Source: a gamma proteobacterium symbiont of Taylorina sp. (GTDB taxonomy: Bacteria; Pseudomonadota; Gammaproteobacteria; GRL18). Taken from it: a DNA stretch of 64,000 nucleotides. Below, in pieces: positions 9,039 to 16,956 of this stretch. A program made the position numbers and the translations under genes. How positions within the stretch are numbered: the stretch's first letter is position 1; every line of letters begins with the position of its first letter. The notes under the pieces were generated by a model, which ran no database searches, had not been told where the DNA came from, and saw only the letters and a program-made list of their open reading frames with translations. The DNA is taken from NCBI GenBank assembly GCA_025655455.1, contig JAHXIV010000082.1, positions 1 through 64,000 of the forward strand, read 5' to 3'.

Positions 9039-9767
9039 TTATTTTAAATAGGCTTCTAAATCATCTGCACTACCAATTAATTTTCCATCCATAAACACCT
9101 GTGGTGTTGTATGAGCACCACTCATAGCAGTGAGCGAACGATTGGTGACTGATTGACTCAATACCACTTCTTCAAATACCAGTCCTTTAGCATTGAGCAG
9201 ATCTTTTGCTCTATCACAATGAGGACATCCCTTTCTGCTGATTATCGTTACCGTCGGCAAGGCTTTAGCCTCAGGATTGATAAACTTTAACACCGTGTCA
9301 GCATCTGAAACACCAAACGGGTCACCCTCCACCTCAGGTTCAATAAACATCTTTTCTATAATACCATTATTCACAATCATGGCATATCTCCAGGAACGAT
9401 CACCAAAACCCAGGTTTTGTTTTTCTACCAGCATCCCCATAGCTTTTGAAAATTCACCATTACCATCCGGGATCATAGTGATATTATCAGCATTTTGATC
9501 AGCCTGCCATGCATTCATGACAAAAGTATCATTCACTGACAGACAATAAATATCATCGATGCCATTGGCCTGAAATACTGGAAACAGTTCGTTATACCTT
9601 GGCAGATGACTGGATGAACAGGTGGGTGTAAATGCACCCGGCAGAGCAAAAACAATCACTTTCTTATTATCAAACAAATCACTGCTTGTGACATCAGTCC
9701 ATTCATTATTCTGACGAGTTTTAAAAGTATTAGAGGGCACTTTTTGACCTTCACGATTTTCTAACAT
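9039..9767 (-). CDS. Hybrid peroxiredoxin 5-glutaredoxin (hyPrx5)
   Basis: Residues ~1-165 form a Prx5 domain with the peroxidatic Cys50 in GAFTPTCSSSHLPRYNELF. Residues ~170-242 form a glutaredoxin domain with CPHC at 181-184 and the cis-Pro region TTPQVFMDGKLIGSADDL. Known hybrid enzymes of this type reduce peroxides with glutathione as electron donor, acting in the cytoplasm. The chosen ATG at 9767 has GGAG about 8 bases upstream; an in-frame ATG at 9791 would add eight residues and lacks a ribosome site. It heads a leftward operon with rubrerythrin and HPP genes. A perfect inverted repeat lies ~110 bases upstream. Confidence 0.93.
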   Translation of the reverse strand: MLENREGQKVPSNTFKTRQNNEWTDVTSSDLFDNKKVIVFALPGAFTPTCSSSHLPRYNELFPVFQANGIDDIYCLSVNDTFVMNAWQADQNADNITMIPDGNGEFSKAMGMLVEKQNLGFGDRSWRYAMIVNNGIIEKMFIEPEVEGDPFGVSDADTVLKFINPEAKALPTVTIISRKGCPHCDRAKDLLNAKGLVFEEVVLSQSVTNRSLTAMSGAHTTPQVFMDGKLIGSADDLEAYLK

Positions 9768-9879
9768 AATATTTCTCCATAAGCTTATCAATTATTATTA
9801 AGATATTTGTCTTAAAACCTCTGTCTTAAAACATAGCCACATTATAATGAGACTTTATGAATTAATAAAATGAATTAAA

Positions 9880-9896
9880 TCGAATATAATATTCGA
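9880..9896. promoter_or_regulatory. Perfect inverted repeat, candidate operator
   Basis: TCGAATAT-A-ATATTCGA has 8-base arms around one base. It lies between the leftward peroxide-defence operon and rightward small genes, where a divergent operator would be expected. I cannot assign the cognate regulator; it is not an obvious OxyR or Fnr site. Confidence 0.45.
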
Positions 9897-9917
9897 TAAA
9901 ATCGATTTATCTTTATA

Positions 9918-10025
9918 GTGGCAGAAAATGAAATGAAACTGCCAGGAGCTTGTCCGAGAATAGACACCGTAATTAAACAGTTAGAGGAAAAAGCTAAAAA
10001 ACATATTTTTATAACTTTTAAGTGA
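9918..10025 (+). CDS. Possible small protein, 30-35 residues
   Basis: A short frame from GTG 9918 (or ATG 9933) to TGA 10023 encodes KLPGACPRIDTVIKQLEEKA followed by a short basic tail. The composition is protein-like, with one amphipathic helix and a single Cys, but no family was recognised and there is no strong ribosome site. It could equally be a gene remnant. It lies between the divergent palindrome and the DUF2892 gene. Confidence 0.25.
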   Translation: MAENEMKLPGACPRIDTVIKQLEEKAKKHIFITFK

Positions 10026-10107
10026 CATTATCACTTAACTATTTATTTTTTACAGGCACAATATACACAGATTAAAAAACATAACGCAAAAACTTAGGAA
10101 GAATATA

Positions 10108-10302
10108 ATGAAAAATGTTGGTGGAATAGATAAGAATTTACGCATTGTATTTGGTATTATGTTAATTGCTTCAACTTTTTTTGTACCTGCTATGAGTCTT
10201 TGGGGCTGGATTGGGGTAGTACCTCTTGTGACCGGATTATTTAATTTCTGTCCTCTATACCCGCTGCTTGGATTGAATACATGCAAAAAATGTGAAGATT
10301 AA
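10108..10302 (+). CDS. DUF2892 (YgaP-like) small membrane protein
   Basis: This 64-residue protein begins MKNVGGIDKNLRIVFGIML, the usual DUF2892 opening (N-x-G-x-x-D-R/K-x-x-R), followed by two TM helices and the family ending FNFCPLYPLLGLNTC. The same module is fused to a rhodanese in E. coli YgaP, and stand-alone copies are common in sulfur-oxidising bacteria. The exact function is unknown. An AGGAAG ribosome site precedes the ATG, and a clear terminator follows. Confidence 0.9.
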   Translation: MKNVGGIDKNLRIVFGIMLIASTFFVPAMSLWGWIGVVPLVTGLFNFCPLYPLLGLNTCKKCED

Positions 10303-10362
10303 TATATAAAGATTCACTCTTGACAGCTCTTTAAATTAAAGAATCTCCTCTTTTGCTGTCAT

Positions 10363-10393
10363 GGCTGGGATACTACATCTCAGCCACTTTTTT
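10363..10393 (+). terminator. Rho-independent terminator after DUF2892 gene
   Basis: GGCTGGGA pairs with TCTCAGCC around a 7-base loop, with one G-T wobble, followed by AC and a run of six T. Confidence 0.8.
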
Positions 10394-10404
10394 AAATGAA
10401 TATG

Positions 10405-10480
10405 ATTATAGCAAGGTGTTTTTTTAACATGCAAACCTCCCCCCCATTGCATAATAATCAAAAAAGCACCTTGCTATAAT
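10405..10480. repeat. 76-bp inverted repeat with C-rich loop
   Basis: The outer arms ATTATAGCAAGGTG and CACCTTGCTATAAT are perfectly complementary over 14 bases, and pairing continues after one mismatch through T6/A6. The loop contains a run of C's (about 10439-10445). It lies between convergent genes. It may be a bidirectional terminator, a small RNA or a remnant of a miniature mobile element. Confidence 0.7.
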
Positions 10481-10506
10481 TATATTCTTCACATCACGAT
10501 AAATAT

Positions 10507-12156
10507 CTATGAATCATATAAATAACCTTGTCCCAGAATCACTTCAAATTCATTCGCTGGAACCGGACGACTAAAGAAAAAGCCCTGCACCAAATCACAA
10601 CCCTGCTTTCTCAACAAGTTAACATGTTCAATGCTTTCAGCACCTTCTGCAACCACTTCAAGTGATAATCCCCGTGAAAGGCCGATAATTGCACTGGTAA
10701 TTTCTGCAGTTTTAGCATCAGTTTCCATACCGTTAATAAAAGCCCTATCAATTTTTAATGTTGTTATCGGAAAACGACTCAGGTAACTGAGGCTTGAATA
10801 ACCAGTGCCGAAGTCATCAATAGAGATATGTATCCCCATATCACGAAATATTTGTAATTTCTCAATCACCTTTTCCATATCACCAATCAGACTGCTCTCA
10901 GTAATTTCCAGTTCCAGAAGATGCGGCGGCAGTTGTGTTTGAGTTAGTGCCGATTGTACTTTTTTAACCAGATTTTTATCACTAAATTGTGATGCAGTCA
11001 CATTAACAGAAATACGCGCAGGGTTTAATCCATTTTTATACCAGAGACTATTTTCCTGACAAGCAGTCAGAAGCACAAACTCACCAATATCTCCAATCAA
11101 ACCTGCCTCTTCTGCAACAGGAATAAAATCTCCCGGTGGAATAAGACCTTTCTCAGGATCAAGCCAGCGAACCAGAGCTTCTGCTCCAACCACCGCATTA
11201 TTTTCCAGATTAACCTTAGGCTGATAATACACCACAAATTCTTTATTTTTTAACGCATGCCGCAGTTTGTTCTCCATATCAATACGAGTTTTTGCTTTTT
11301 GATTCATTTCTCTGGAAAAGAACTGATAATGATTACCACCGAGCTTTTTGAGATGACGCATGGCACTTTCTGTATTTTTAACCAGTTCATCTCTGTCAAG
11401 CGTATCATCAGGAGAAATACTAATGCCGATGCTGGCTGTAATCGAGATAGATTGATCATCAATGATAAAAGCATTATTGAGAACTTTAAGGATTTTTTCT
11501 GCCACCAGCACACTATCTTCAACAGTGGTAATCTGCATTACCAGGCCAAATTTATCTCCTTCAAAACGAGCCACTGTATCACTGCGTCGAATCGCATCCG
11601 ATAGTCGACCGGCAATGGCAATAAGTACTTTATCTCCAATATCATGTCCGAGACCATCATTAATCCTGGCAAAGTGATCCAGTCCAATCATCAGCAGGGC
11701 AACAGATTTATTAGTTCTCGGTGCTGCTATCAGTGCTTGTTCAATGCGATCAAGAAATAAAAAATAATTGGGAAGAGCAGTTAGCTTATCATATTGCTGA
11801 ACATCATATTGCTGTTTCCAAAAAATAGTAATACAGCTTTTTTCCCCGCTAACTTCATCATCAGTCCAGCGACAGCAGGCAAACATTTTTGAGATCTTAT
11901 TTTCATTATTCTTTACCATGACCTCCCCTTCCCAATCCTGATAAGAAGCAAGAGTATTCTGGAAGTTTTTTTCATTATCAGAATCATTGACCAATAAATC
12001 AGCAAGCATCATCCGCAAAGAATCATCTGGAGGATTAGAAAAATAATTTTCAAAGGCGGTATTAACCTGCAAAATTTGTTGTTCTGCATCACTGATAACA
12101 ATAATATCTCGTGATGCGAAAAGAATAGTATCAATAATATGATTAGTTTTGAGCAT
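10507..12156 (-). CDS. PAS-GGDEF-EAL protein, probable c-di-GMP phosphodiesterase
   Basis: A PAS-like domain (~1-110) leads into a GGDEF domain (~118-280) and an EAL domain (~290-545). The cyclase signature is degenerate: RFEGDKFG stands where RxGGDEF is expected, so cyclase activity is unlikely. The EAL domain keeps GAEALVRW, DDFGTGYSSLSYL and the late VVAEGAE motif, as expected for active c-di-GMP hydrolysis. There are no TM helices, so it should be cytoplasmic, with the PAS or degenerate GGDEF domain as sensor. It appears monocistronic. Confidence 0.92.
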   Translation of the reverse strand: MLKTNHIIDTILFASRDIIVISDAEQQILQVNTAFENYFSNPPDDSLRMMLADLLVNDSDNEKNFQNTLASYQDWEGEVMVKNNENKISKMFACCRWTDDEVSGEKSCITIFWKQQYDVQQYDKLTALPNYFLFLDRIEQALIAAPRTNKSVALLMIGLDHFARINDGLGHDIGDKVLIAIAGRLSDAIRRSDTVARFEGDKFGLVMQITTVEDSVLVAEKILKVLNNAFIIDDQSISITASIGISISPDDTLDRDELVKNTESAMRHLKKLGGNHYQFFSREMNQKAKTRIDMENKLRHALKNKEFVVYYQPKVNLENNAVVGAEALVRWLDPEKGLIPPGDFIPVAEEAGLIGDIGEFVLLTACQENSLWYKNGLNPARISVNVTASQFSDKNLVKKVQSALTQTQLPPHLLELEITESSLIGDMEKVIEKLQIFRDMGIHISIDDFGTGYSSLSYLSRFPITTLKIDRAFINGMETDAKTAEITSAIIGLSRGLSLEVVAEGAESIEHVNLLRKQGCDLVQGFFFSRPVPANEFEVILGQGYLYDS

Positions 12157-12390
12157 TGGTTTTATATCTATCCCTGATTATTATCTGTCTGATAAAAATT
12201 TGTACAAATTTTATTATATGTTAAGCTCAAAAATAAAAGTATATTTATCAAATATTTTTATCTTTAATTTCAACCATTTTTTATTGTTATAGTTTTGTTC
12301 TGGTTTTTCAAGATTTGTATGTTACTTGTTGTATAAAAAATAAGGGCGCAGCGGTGCTTCATCCAATGGTGAATAGGTGTTAAATTTATT
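12157..12390. other. AT-rich intergenic stretch
   Basis: This is the upstream region of the leftward PAS-GGDEF-EAL gene. I see no confident gene, terminator or operator; the short open frames in it have poor codon composition and no ribosome sites. Confidence 0.4.
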
Positions 12391-12540
12391 ATGATAAATA
12401 GTCTGACAGGATTGTTGCTGATACTTCCTATCGGAGCAGTTGCCGGGGATAACATTGCCGACCCTGATTCTTGTCAGCAATCACTATTTCTATCTTATAC
12501 TTTACAATATCATCTATGTTATACCACACATTATAATTAG
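12391..12540 (+). CDS. Possible small exported protein or 5' remnant, 49 residues
   Basis: The ATG at 12391, preceded by AGGTG about ten bases away, opens a frame with a convincing signal peptide (NSLTGLLLILPIGAVAGD) and a mature part starting DNIADPDSCQQS, then becomes low-complexity and stops at 12538. The abrupt loss of protein-like sequence suggests the 5' end of a truncated exported protein. No family recognised. Confidence 0.35.
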   Translation: MINSLTGLLLILPIGAVAGDNIADPDSCQQSLFLSYTLQYHLCYTTHYN

Positions 12541-12743
12541 CATCACATTTATATTCACATATCCTGTTGAAGTGGAAAAACTCAGTATTTCAGCATTGAA
12601 AATCACCGGGCAAAGGCAGTACTTTTTGCTGTGAAATTCCAATCATCAATGAAGCTTGAAAATAAAGTTGCTTAAGATTTATAATGGTAGAGTACCTTCT
12701 ATTAACAATAAGCTATTGTTTAAATTCTGACGAGGTAATGACT

Positions 12744-15053
12744 ATGCTTAAGGATCAAAACAGGATTATAATTTTTAAGTTTTTCTGGATATTATTTCTC
12801 TTATGTTTTTCCAGTCTGCTCAATGCCGGAAGTATCAGCGGTCAGGTCACTGATATTTCCGGTAAGCCTATACTAAATGCTTATATTAGTCTCTATACAT
12901 GGGATGGTAAAGCATTAAAACCTTATTATGATTTAAGTACCGATGAAAACGGAAAGTATTACCTGTCAGATATAGAAAATGGAGAATATTATCTTGAATT
13001 TGGTGATTTTTCCGGTCCCTATCTTGAGCAGGCATATGCCACAGGTATACCTTTAGAAGAAAACTGTATGGCTTATCAAAAGCCTGTGATCATTACTGCG
13101 GATAAAAACCTATCTGAATTGAATACACAATTGTCATTAGGAGGTTCTATCTCCGGTCGTGTCACTGATTCTGCAGGAATTGGTATTCCCAATGTATACG
13201 TATTCATTAATAGCTGGGATGGTCAATCTTTCCGTCGACACCCATCAGTGCCCGGCACTGATTCTGATGGTTATTATACAGCTGTAGGCTTAGCCGGTGG
13301 AGACTATTATCTGCAATTTGATAAAGATGATAGTCCCTATCTTTCACTTGGTTACCAAAGTGAAATGCCCTTTGAGTACGGCACTATTGATAATAAAACA
13401 GCTATCACACTTCAACCGGGGCAAGTGATCTCAAATATTGATGTCCAATTAACACTGGCTGGAAGCATTAGCGGTCGCGTAACAAATGCTGAAGGCGTTG
13501 GAATTGCTGGTGTCTATGTCTTTGCCGATACCTGGAATGGCTCCTTTTTTGATCGACAGTCATCAATTCCACTGACTGATGCCAATGGCTATTATACTGT
13601 GCCGGGTTTAAGCAATGGTGATTATTATCTTCATTTTGAGAAAGAAGAGAGTATTTATCTTTCACAAGGCTATACCAATGAAATACCTTTTACCTATGGT
13701 AATATTGATTATAAAACGGCAATCAGAATCCGCTCGGGACAAAATTTTAAAAATATTGATATCCAGTTAACATTAGCAGGAAGCATTAGTGGTCGGGTAA
13801 CCGATACTGATGGGCATGGAATTTCAGGAGTCTATGTCTTTGCCGATACCTGGAATGGCTCCTTTTTTGATCGACAGTCATCAATTCCACTGACTGATGC
13901 CAATGGCTATTATACTGTGCCGGGTTTAAGCAGTGGTGATTATTATCTTCATTTTGAGGAACAAGAGAGTAGCGAATATTTTTCGCTGGGTTATCCCGCT
14001 GAGGTGCCCTTTGAGTATGGCAGCATTGAAAATAAAACCGGTATCAGAATTACAACAGGGCTGCTTATTTCAAATTTAAATGTACAATTAATAAAAGGTC
14101 AGGATCCATCAAACCCACTTTCCAGACCAATATCCAGTTTGACACCATTACCCGCTCAGCCCCCAAGTGCGACTGTTAAATCAATTACGGGCACTTTAAT
14201 TACCGTAACTCCGGATACTGTGCAGTTAAATCAAACAGGTGACACTCCAAAGGTACAAAATGTATTAGTGATGCTCACTGATCAAGAATCTGCTGTCACC
14301 ATTGAACGTGAAAGCAAAGTAGAAATAGAGATGCAGGAAAAAACCATTGCTGTTTTTCACCCGACAGCCAATAGTGAATCCATTTCAGAAAAGCAGAATA
14401 ATGAACCAGTCACCTTAATTCGCGGCACTATAGCATCAAATATAACTTGTAGTAATTATGAAGTGCGTACCTCACTTGCTACAATGGTTACATTAAATTC
14501 ATGTTCCTGTTTTAGAAATATTTCCAGAAAACAACGTGCAGCTAGTGGCCAGACAAAATTTACCACTTCATACGAGCAGTCAGGTTTAAATGCTTCTCTC
14601 AAAGTCATAGTTAACACCGGTACCGTTGATATTATAGATAAAGATGGTAATACAGTGACTTTAACAGCAGGTGAAGAAAAGGTCATCAATAATAGAGTAC
14701 CTCACACAGCATGGGTTTTACCCATTGATGGTGATAAAATCTACGGTGATAAAGATAATTTGTTTATCTGGACAGAATACCCGGATGCAAAGAGTTATCT
14801 AATGGAATATAATTTCCCGAGTCCGGTGTTTGCTGAAGATAATGCTGCCAGCACTGAATATCCAAAGCAATCTATACCATTACCTGCCAGTACTTATAGT
14901 AAATACGATGGATTGATTCTATTTACCTTGCCATTACCCAAAGGAGCTCATGGTGTACTTTTAGAAGTACGCATATTTGCCCTGGATGCTGCCGGTAACA
15001 TTATTGGTGAAAGTGCCTCCAGTGACAGAAGCACAATTACTATTGCAGACTAA
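12744..15053 (+). CDS. Exported protein with four Ig-like carboxypeptidase-regulatory repeats and FecR-like C-terminus
   Basis: From the ATG at 12744 (GAGG eight bases upstream) the protein has 769 residues and a signal peptide ending LLNA. Four ~105-residue units begin with GSISG(Q/R)VT at about residues 29, 134, 240 and 346. Each has the SGRVTD...GVYVFADTW...GYYTVPGL...GDYYLHF pattern of carboxypeptidase-regulatory-like beta sandwiches. Residues ~490-650 resemble a FecR domain (VTLIRGTIASNITCSNYEVR, then KVIVNTGTVDIIDKDGNTVT), and a beta-rich tail follows. It is probably periplasmic or cell-surface. Units 3 and 4 share an almost identical DNA stretch, indicating recent duplication. An in-frame ATG at 12684 is upstream but unsupported. 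Confidence 0.8.
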   Translation: MLKDQNRIIIFKFFWILFLLCFSSLLNAGSISGQVTDISGKPILNAYISLYTWDGKALKPYYDLSTDENGKYYLSDIENGEYYLEFGDFSGPYLEQAYATGIPLEENCMAYQKPVIITADKNLSELNTQLSLGGSISGRVTDSAGIGIPNVYVFINSWDGQSFRRHPSVPGTDSDGYYTAVGLAGGDYYLQFDKDDSPYLSLGYQSEMPFEYGTIDNKTAITLQPGQVISNIDVQLTLAGSISGRVTNAEGVGIAGVYVFADTWNGSFFDRQSSIPLTDANGYYTVPGLSNGDYYLHFEKEESIYLSQGYTNEIPFTYGNIDYKTAIRIRSGQNFKNIDIQLTLAGSISGRVTDTDGHGISGVYVFADTWNGSFFDRQSSIPLTDANGYYTVPGLSSGDYYLHFEEQESSEYFSLGYPAEVPFEYGSIENKTGIRITTGLLISNLNVQLIKGQDPSNPLSRPISSLTPLPAQPPSATVKSITGTLITVTPDTVQLNQTGDTPKVQNVLVMLTDQESAVTIERESKVEIEMQEKTIAVFHPTANSESISEKQNNEPVTLIRGTIASNITCSNYEVRTSLATMVTLNSCSCFRNISRKQRAASGQTKFTTSYEQSGLNASLKVIVNTGTVDIIDKDGNTVTLTAGEEKVINNRVPHTAWVLPIDGDKIYGDKDNLFIWTEYPDAKSYLMEYNFPSPVFAEDNAASTEYPKQSIPLPASTYSKYDGLILFTLPLPKGAHGVLLEVRIFALDAAGNIIGESASSDRSTITIAD
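13512..13959 (+). repeat. 318-bp-period internal direct repeat
   Basis: The sequence from 13512 recurs from 13830 with about 100 identical bases, then one substitution (AGCAATGG versus AGCAGTGG) and further identity to about 13641/13959. The period of 318 bases is 106 codons, one beta-sandwich unit of the encoded protein. Confidence 0.85.
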
Positions 15054-15103
15054 CTCAGTAATGGCTAAAATTTATCATTCGAATTAAAAATTAAAGGTCT
15101 ACT

Positions 15104-15916
15104 ATGCAGCGATATTTTATTGTTTCTCTATTGTTTATATCACTTATAACCGCCTGCAGCACAAGTCCGACAGGACGCAATCAACTCATGCTGGTTTCTC
15201 CAGAACAGGCTATATCTGCATCCAAAGAAGCTTACATTCAAACATTAAAGCCACTGGATGATAAAGGCAAAGTGGATAATGATGCAAAAGTGACAAAACG
15301 GGTTAAATTAATTACCGGTCGTTTGATTGCGCAGGCCATTGAACAATATCCCCATACCAGAAACTGGGAATGGAGTGTTAAAGTCATTGATGATCCAAAA
15401 ATAGTCAATGCATGGTGTATGGCTGGTGGCAAAATGGCTATATACACCGGCTTGTTGAATAAAGTAAAACCCACTGATGATGAACTGGCACAGGTAATGG
15501 GACATGAAATTTCACATGCGCTTGCCAATCACACAGCAGAAAAAATGTCTGTTTCGATGGCTTCACAAATCGGTATGGTGACATTGGCTGTCCTTGTTAA
15601 TGACAGCCGGCATAGAGGTCTGGCATTAACAGGCGCAGCACTGGCAGCAACCATGGCAATACAATTACCCAATAGCCGTACAGCTGAAATCGAGGCCGAT
15701 AGAATGGGTATTGAATTAGCAGCCAAAGCCGGATACGACCCTCATGCTGCCGCTACTTTATGGAAAAAAATGGCAAAAGCCGGCGGTTCTAATCCGCCGG
15801 AATTTTTGAGTACTCATCCTTCACCGGGAAATCGACAGAAAACACTACATGATCTGGCTTCACAGATGATGCCTTATTACAAAGAAAAAAAACAGCATCC
15901 GATCTATCAGCTTTAA
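15104..15916 (+). CDS. M48-family metalloprotease, lipoprotein
   Basis: The lipoprotein signal ends LITAC, followed by STSPTGRNQLMLVSPEQ, a typical start for YcaL/LoiP-like periplasmic M48 peptidases. The zinc motif HEISH covers H134, E135 and H138, and the third ligand is expected at E197 in AEIEADRMG. The 270-residue length is normal. It should be attached to a membrane facing the periplasm and take part in envelope protein quality control. It lies 50 bases after the repeat-protein gene. A dispersed palindromic element starts five bases after its stop codon. Confidence 0.92.
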   Translation: MQRYFIVSLLFISLITACSTSPTGRNQLMLVSPEQAISASKEAYIQTLKPLDDKGKVDNDAKVTKRVKLITGRLIAQAIEQYPHTRNWEWSVKVIDDPKIVNAWCMAGGKMAIYTGLLNKVKPTDDELAQVMGHEISHALANHTAEKMSVSMASQIGMVTLAVLVNDSRHRGLALTGAALAATMAIQLPNSRTAEIEADRMGIELAAKAGYDPHAAATLWKKMAKAGGSNPPEFLSTHPSPGNRQKTLHDLASQMMPYYKEKKQHPIYQL

Positions 15917-15920
15917 CCTA

Positions 15921-16014
15921 AGAGCCATCGGCCAATGAAATTTTCACCACTGTCGCTTTGCAAACATTTTTCCTGCAAAGAGTATAATGGTGACAAATTC
16001 ATGTTTGATAAGAG
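15921..16014 (+). repeat. Dispersed palindromic element, copy A
   Basis: Arms 15935-15962 and 15974-16002 form an imperfect stem (TCACCACTGTCGCTTTGCA against TGCAAAG...GGTGACAAA) around a short loop. CAAACAT (15961-15967) is also complementary to ATGTTTG (16001-16007), directly after the stem. TAAGAG occurs at both ends of the element. It starts 5 bases after the M48 lipoprotein stop codon and ends in the leader of the nitroreductase gene. Confidence 0.85.
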
Positions 16015-16025
16015 AGAGTGACATA

Positions 16026-16700
16026 ATGAGTGACAAGACACGATTAAAGCAGCAGTTTACTAAAATGATGCAATTTCGTCATGCCTGTAAAGTTTTTGAC
16101 GAGACAAAAAAGATTCCACACGAAGATTTTAATTATATTCTCGAATCTGCCCGGCTCTCCCCCAGCTCTTTTGGCTTTGAGCCATGGAAATTTCTTATCA
16201 TCCAGGATGCAAAACTAAGAGAAAAAATAAAACAACACACCTGGGGAGCACAAAATTCTTTACCAACTGCCAGTCATTTCATTATTACTTTGGCAAGAAC
16301 TGAAAAATCCATGCATTTTAACAGTGACTATATTCAATACATGATGGAAAAGATACATCATATTCCTGAAGAAGGACGTCTGATGAGAAAAAAGTTTTAT
16401 CAACAATTTCAGGAGCACGATTTTAACTTAACACAAAATGATAAAACTATGCAGGACTGGGCAAAAAAACAGACTTATATTGCCTTAGCCAATATGATGA
16501 ATGCAGCAGCATTTATTAACATCGACACCTGCCCTATTGAAGGTTTTAAAGAAGATAACATCAATCAATTACTGGCTGATGAATTTGATATTGACACTGC
16601 AGAGTTCAAAGTTTCTCATATGCTTGCCTTTGGTTATAGAATCAATGAGCCTGGAGAAAAAACCCGCTTACCACTGCAAGAGATTAGCCGCTGGTATTAG
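16026..16700 (+). CDS. Nitroreductase-family NAD(P)H oxidoreductase
   Basis: The 224 residues show the nitroreductase fold: QFRHACKVFDETKKIPHEDF near the N-terminus (the R-x-S/A-x-R region of FMN binding), LESARLSPSSFGFEPWKFLI, and the later INIDTCPIEGFKEDNINQLL. It should be an FMN flavoenzyme reducing nitro compounds or quinones. The ATG at 16026 is preceded by AGAGAGAGTGA. An in-frame ATG at 15987 would add 13 residues, but that stretch is part of repeat copy A and is rejected. Copy B of the repeat follows this gene. Confidence 0.9.
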   Translation: MSDKTRLKQQFTKMMQFRHACKVFDETKKIPHEDFNYILESARLSPSSFGFEPWKFLIIQDAKLREKIKQHTWGAQNSLPTASHFIITLARTEKSMHFNSDYIQYMMEKIHHIPEEGRLMRKKFYQQFQEHDFNLTQNDKTMQDWAKKQTYIALANMMNAAAFINIDTCPIEGFKEDNINQLLADEFDIDTAEFKVSHMLAFGYRINEPGEKTRLPLQEISRWY

Positions 16701-16730
16701 GGTGTCTGCCATGGCAGCATGACTCAAACT

Positions 16731-16825
16731 AAGAGCCATCGGCCAATGATTTTTTCGCCGCTGTCGCTTTGCAAACATTTTTTCCTGCAAAGAGATAGTG
16801 GTGATAAATTCATGTTTGATAAGAG
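16731..16825 (+). repeat. Dispersed palindromic element, copy B
   Basis: It is about 90% like copy A. The arms retain pairing through G-U-compatible changes (CGCCGC opposite GTGGTG, where copy A has CACCAC). CAAACAT (16772-16778) and ATGTTTG (16812-16818) are 40 bases apart, the same as in copy A. It begins 30 bases after the nitroreductase stop codon. Confidence 0.85.
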
Positions 16826-16956
16826 TCCTCAGGAAAACTCGGGACGATTTATTATTATAAAATAGATTATGTTTGCGTAACATCAGTTATTTACTGGAAT
16901 ATCGTGAACTACAATAATCTGTAGGAACTTTAACTGAATATAAACAGGAGTAATTT

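Noticed and set aside
10507-12156. Active diguanylate cyclase
   Set aside because: The GGDEF site reads EGDKF; only the EAL half looks catalytic.
12270-12634. Two AT-rich open frames on opposite strands
   Set aside because: Low-complexity translations, no ribosome sites, no family resemblance.
15987-16025. N-terminal extension of the nitroreductase from ATG 15987
   Set aside because: These codons are inside the dispersed palindromic element; ATG 16026 has a good ribosome site and matches the family start.
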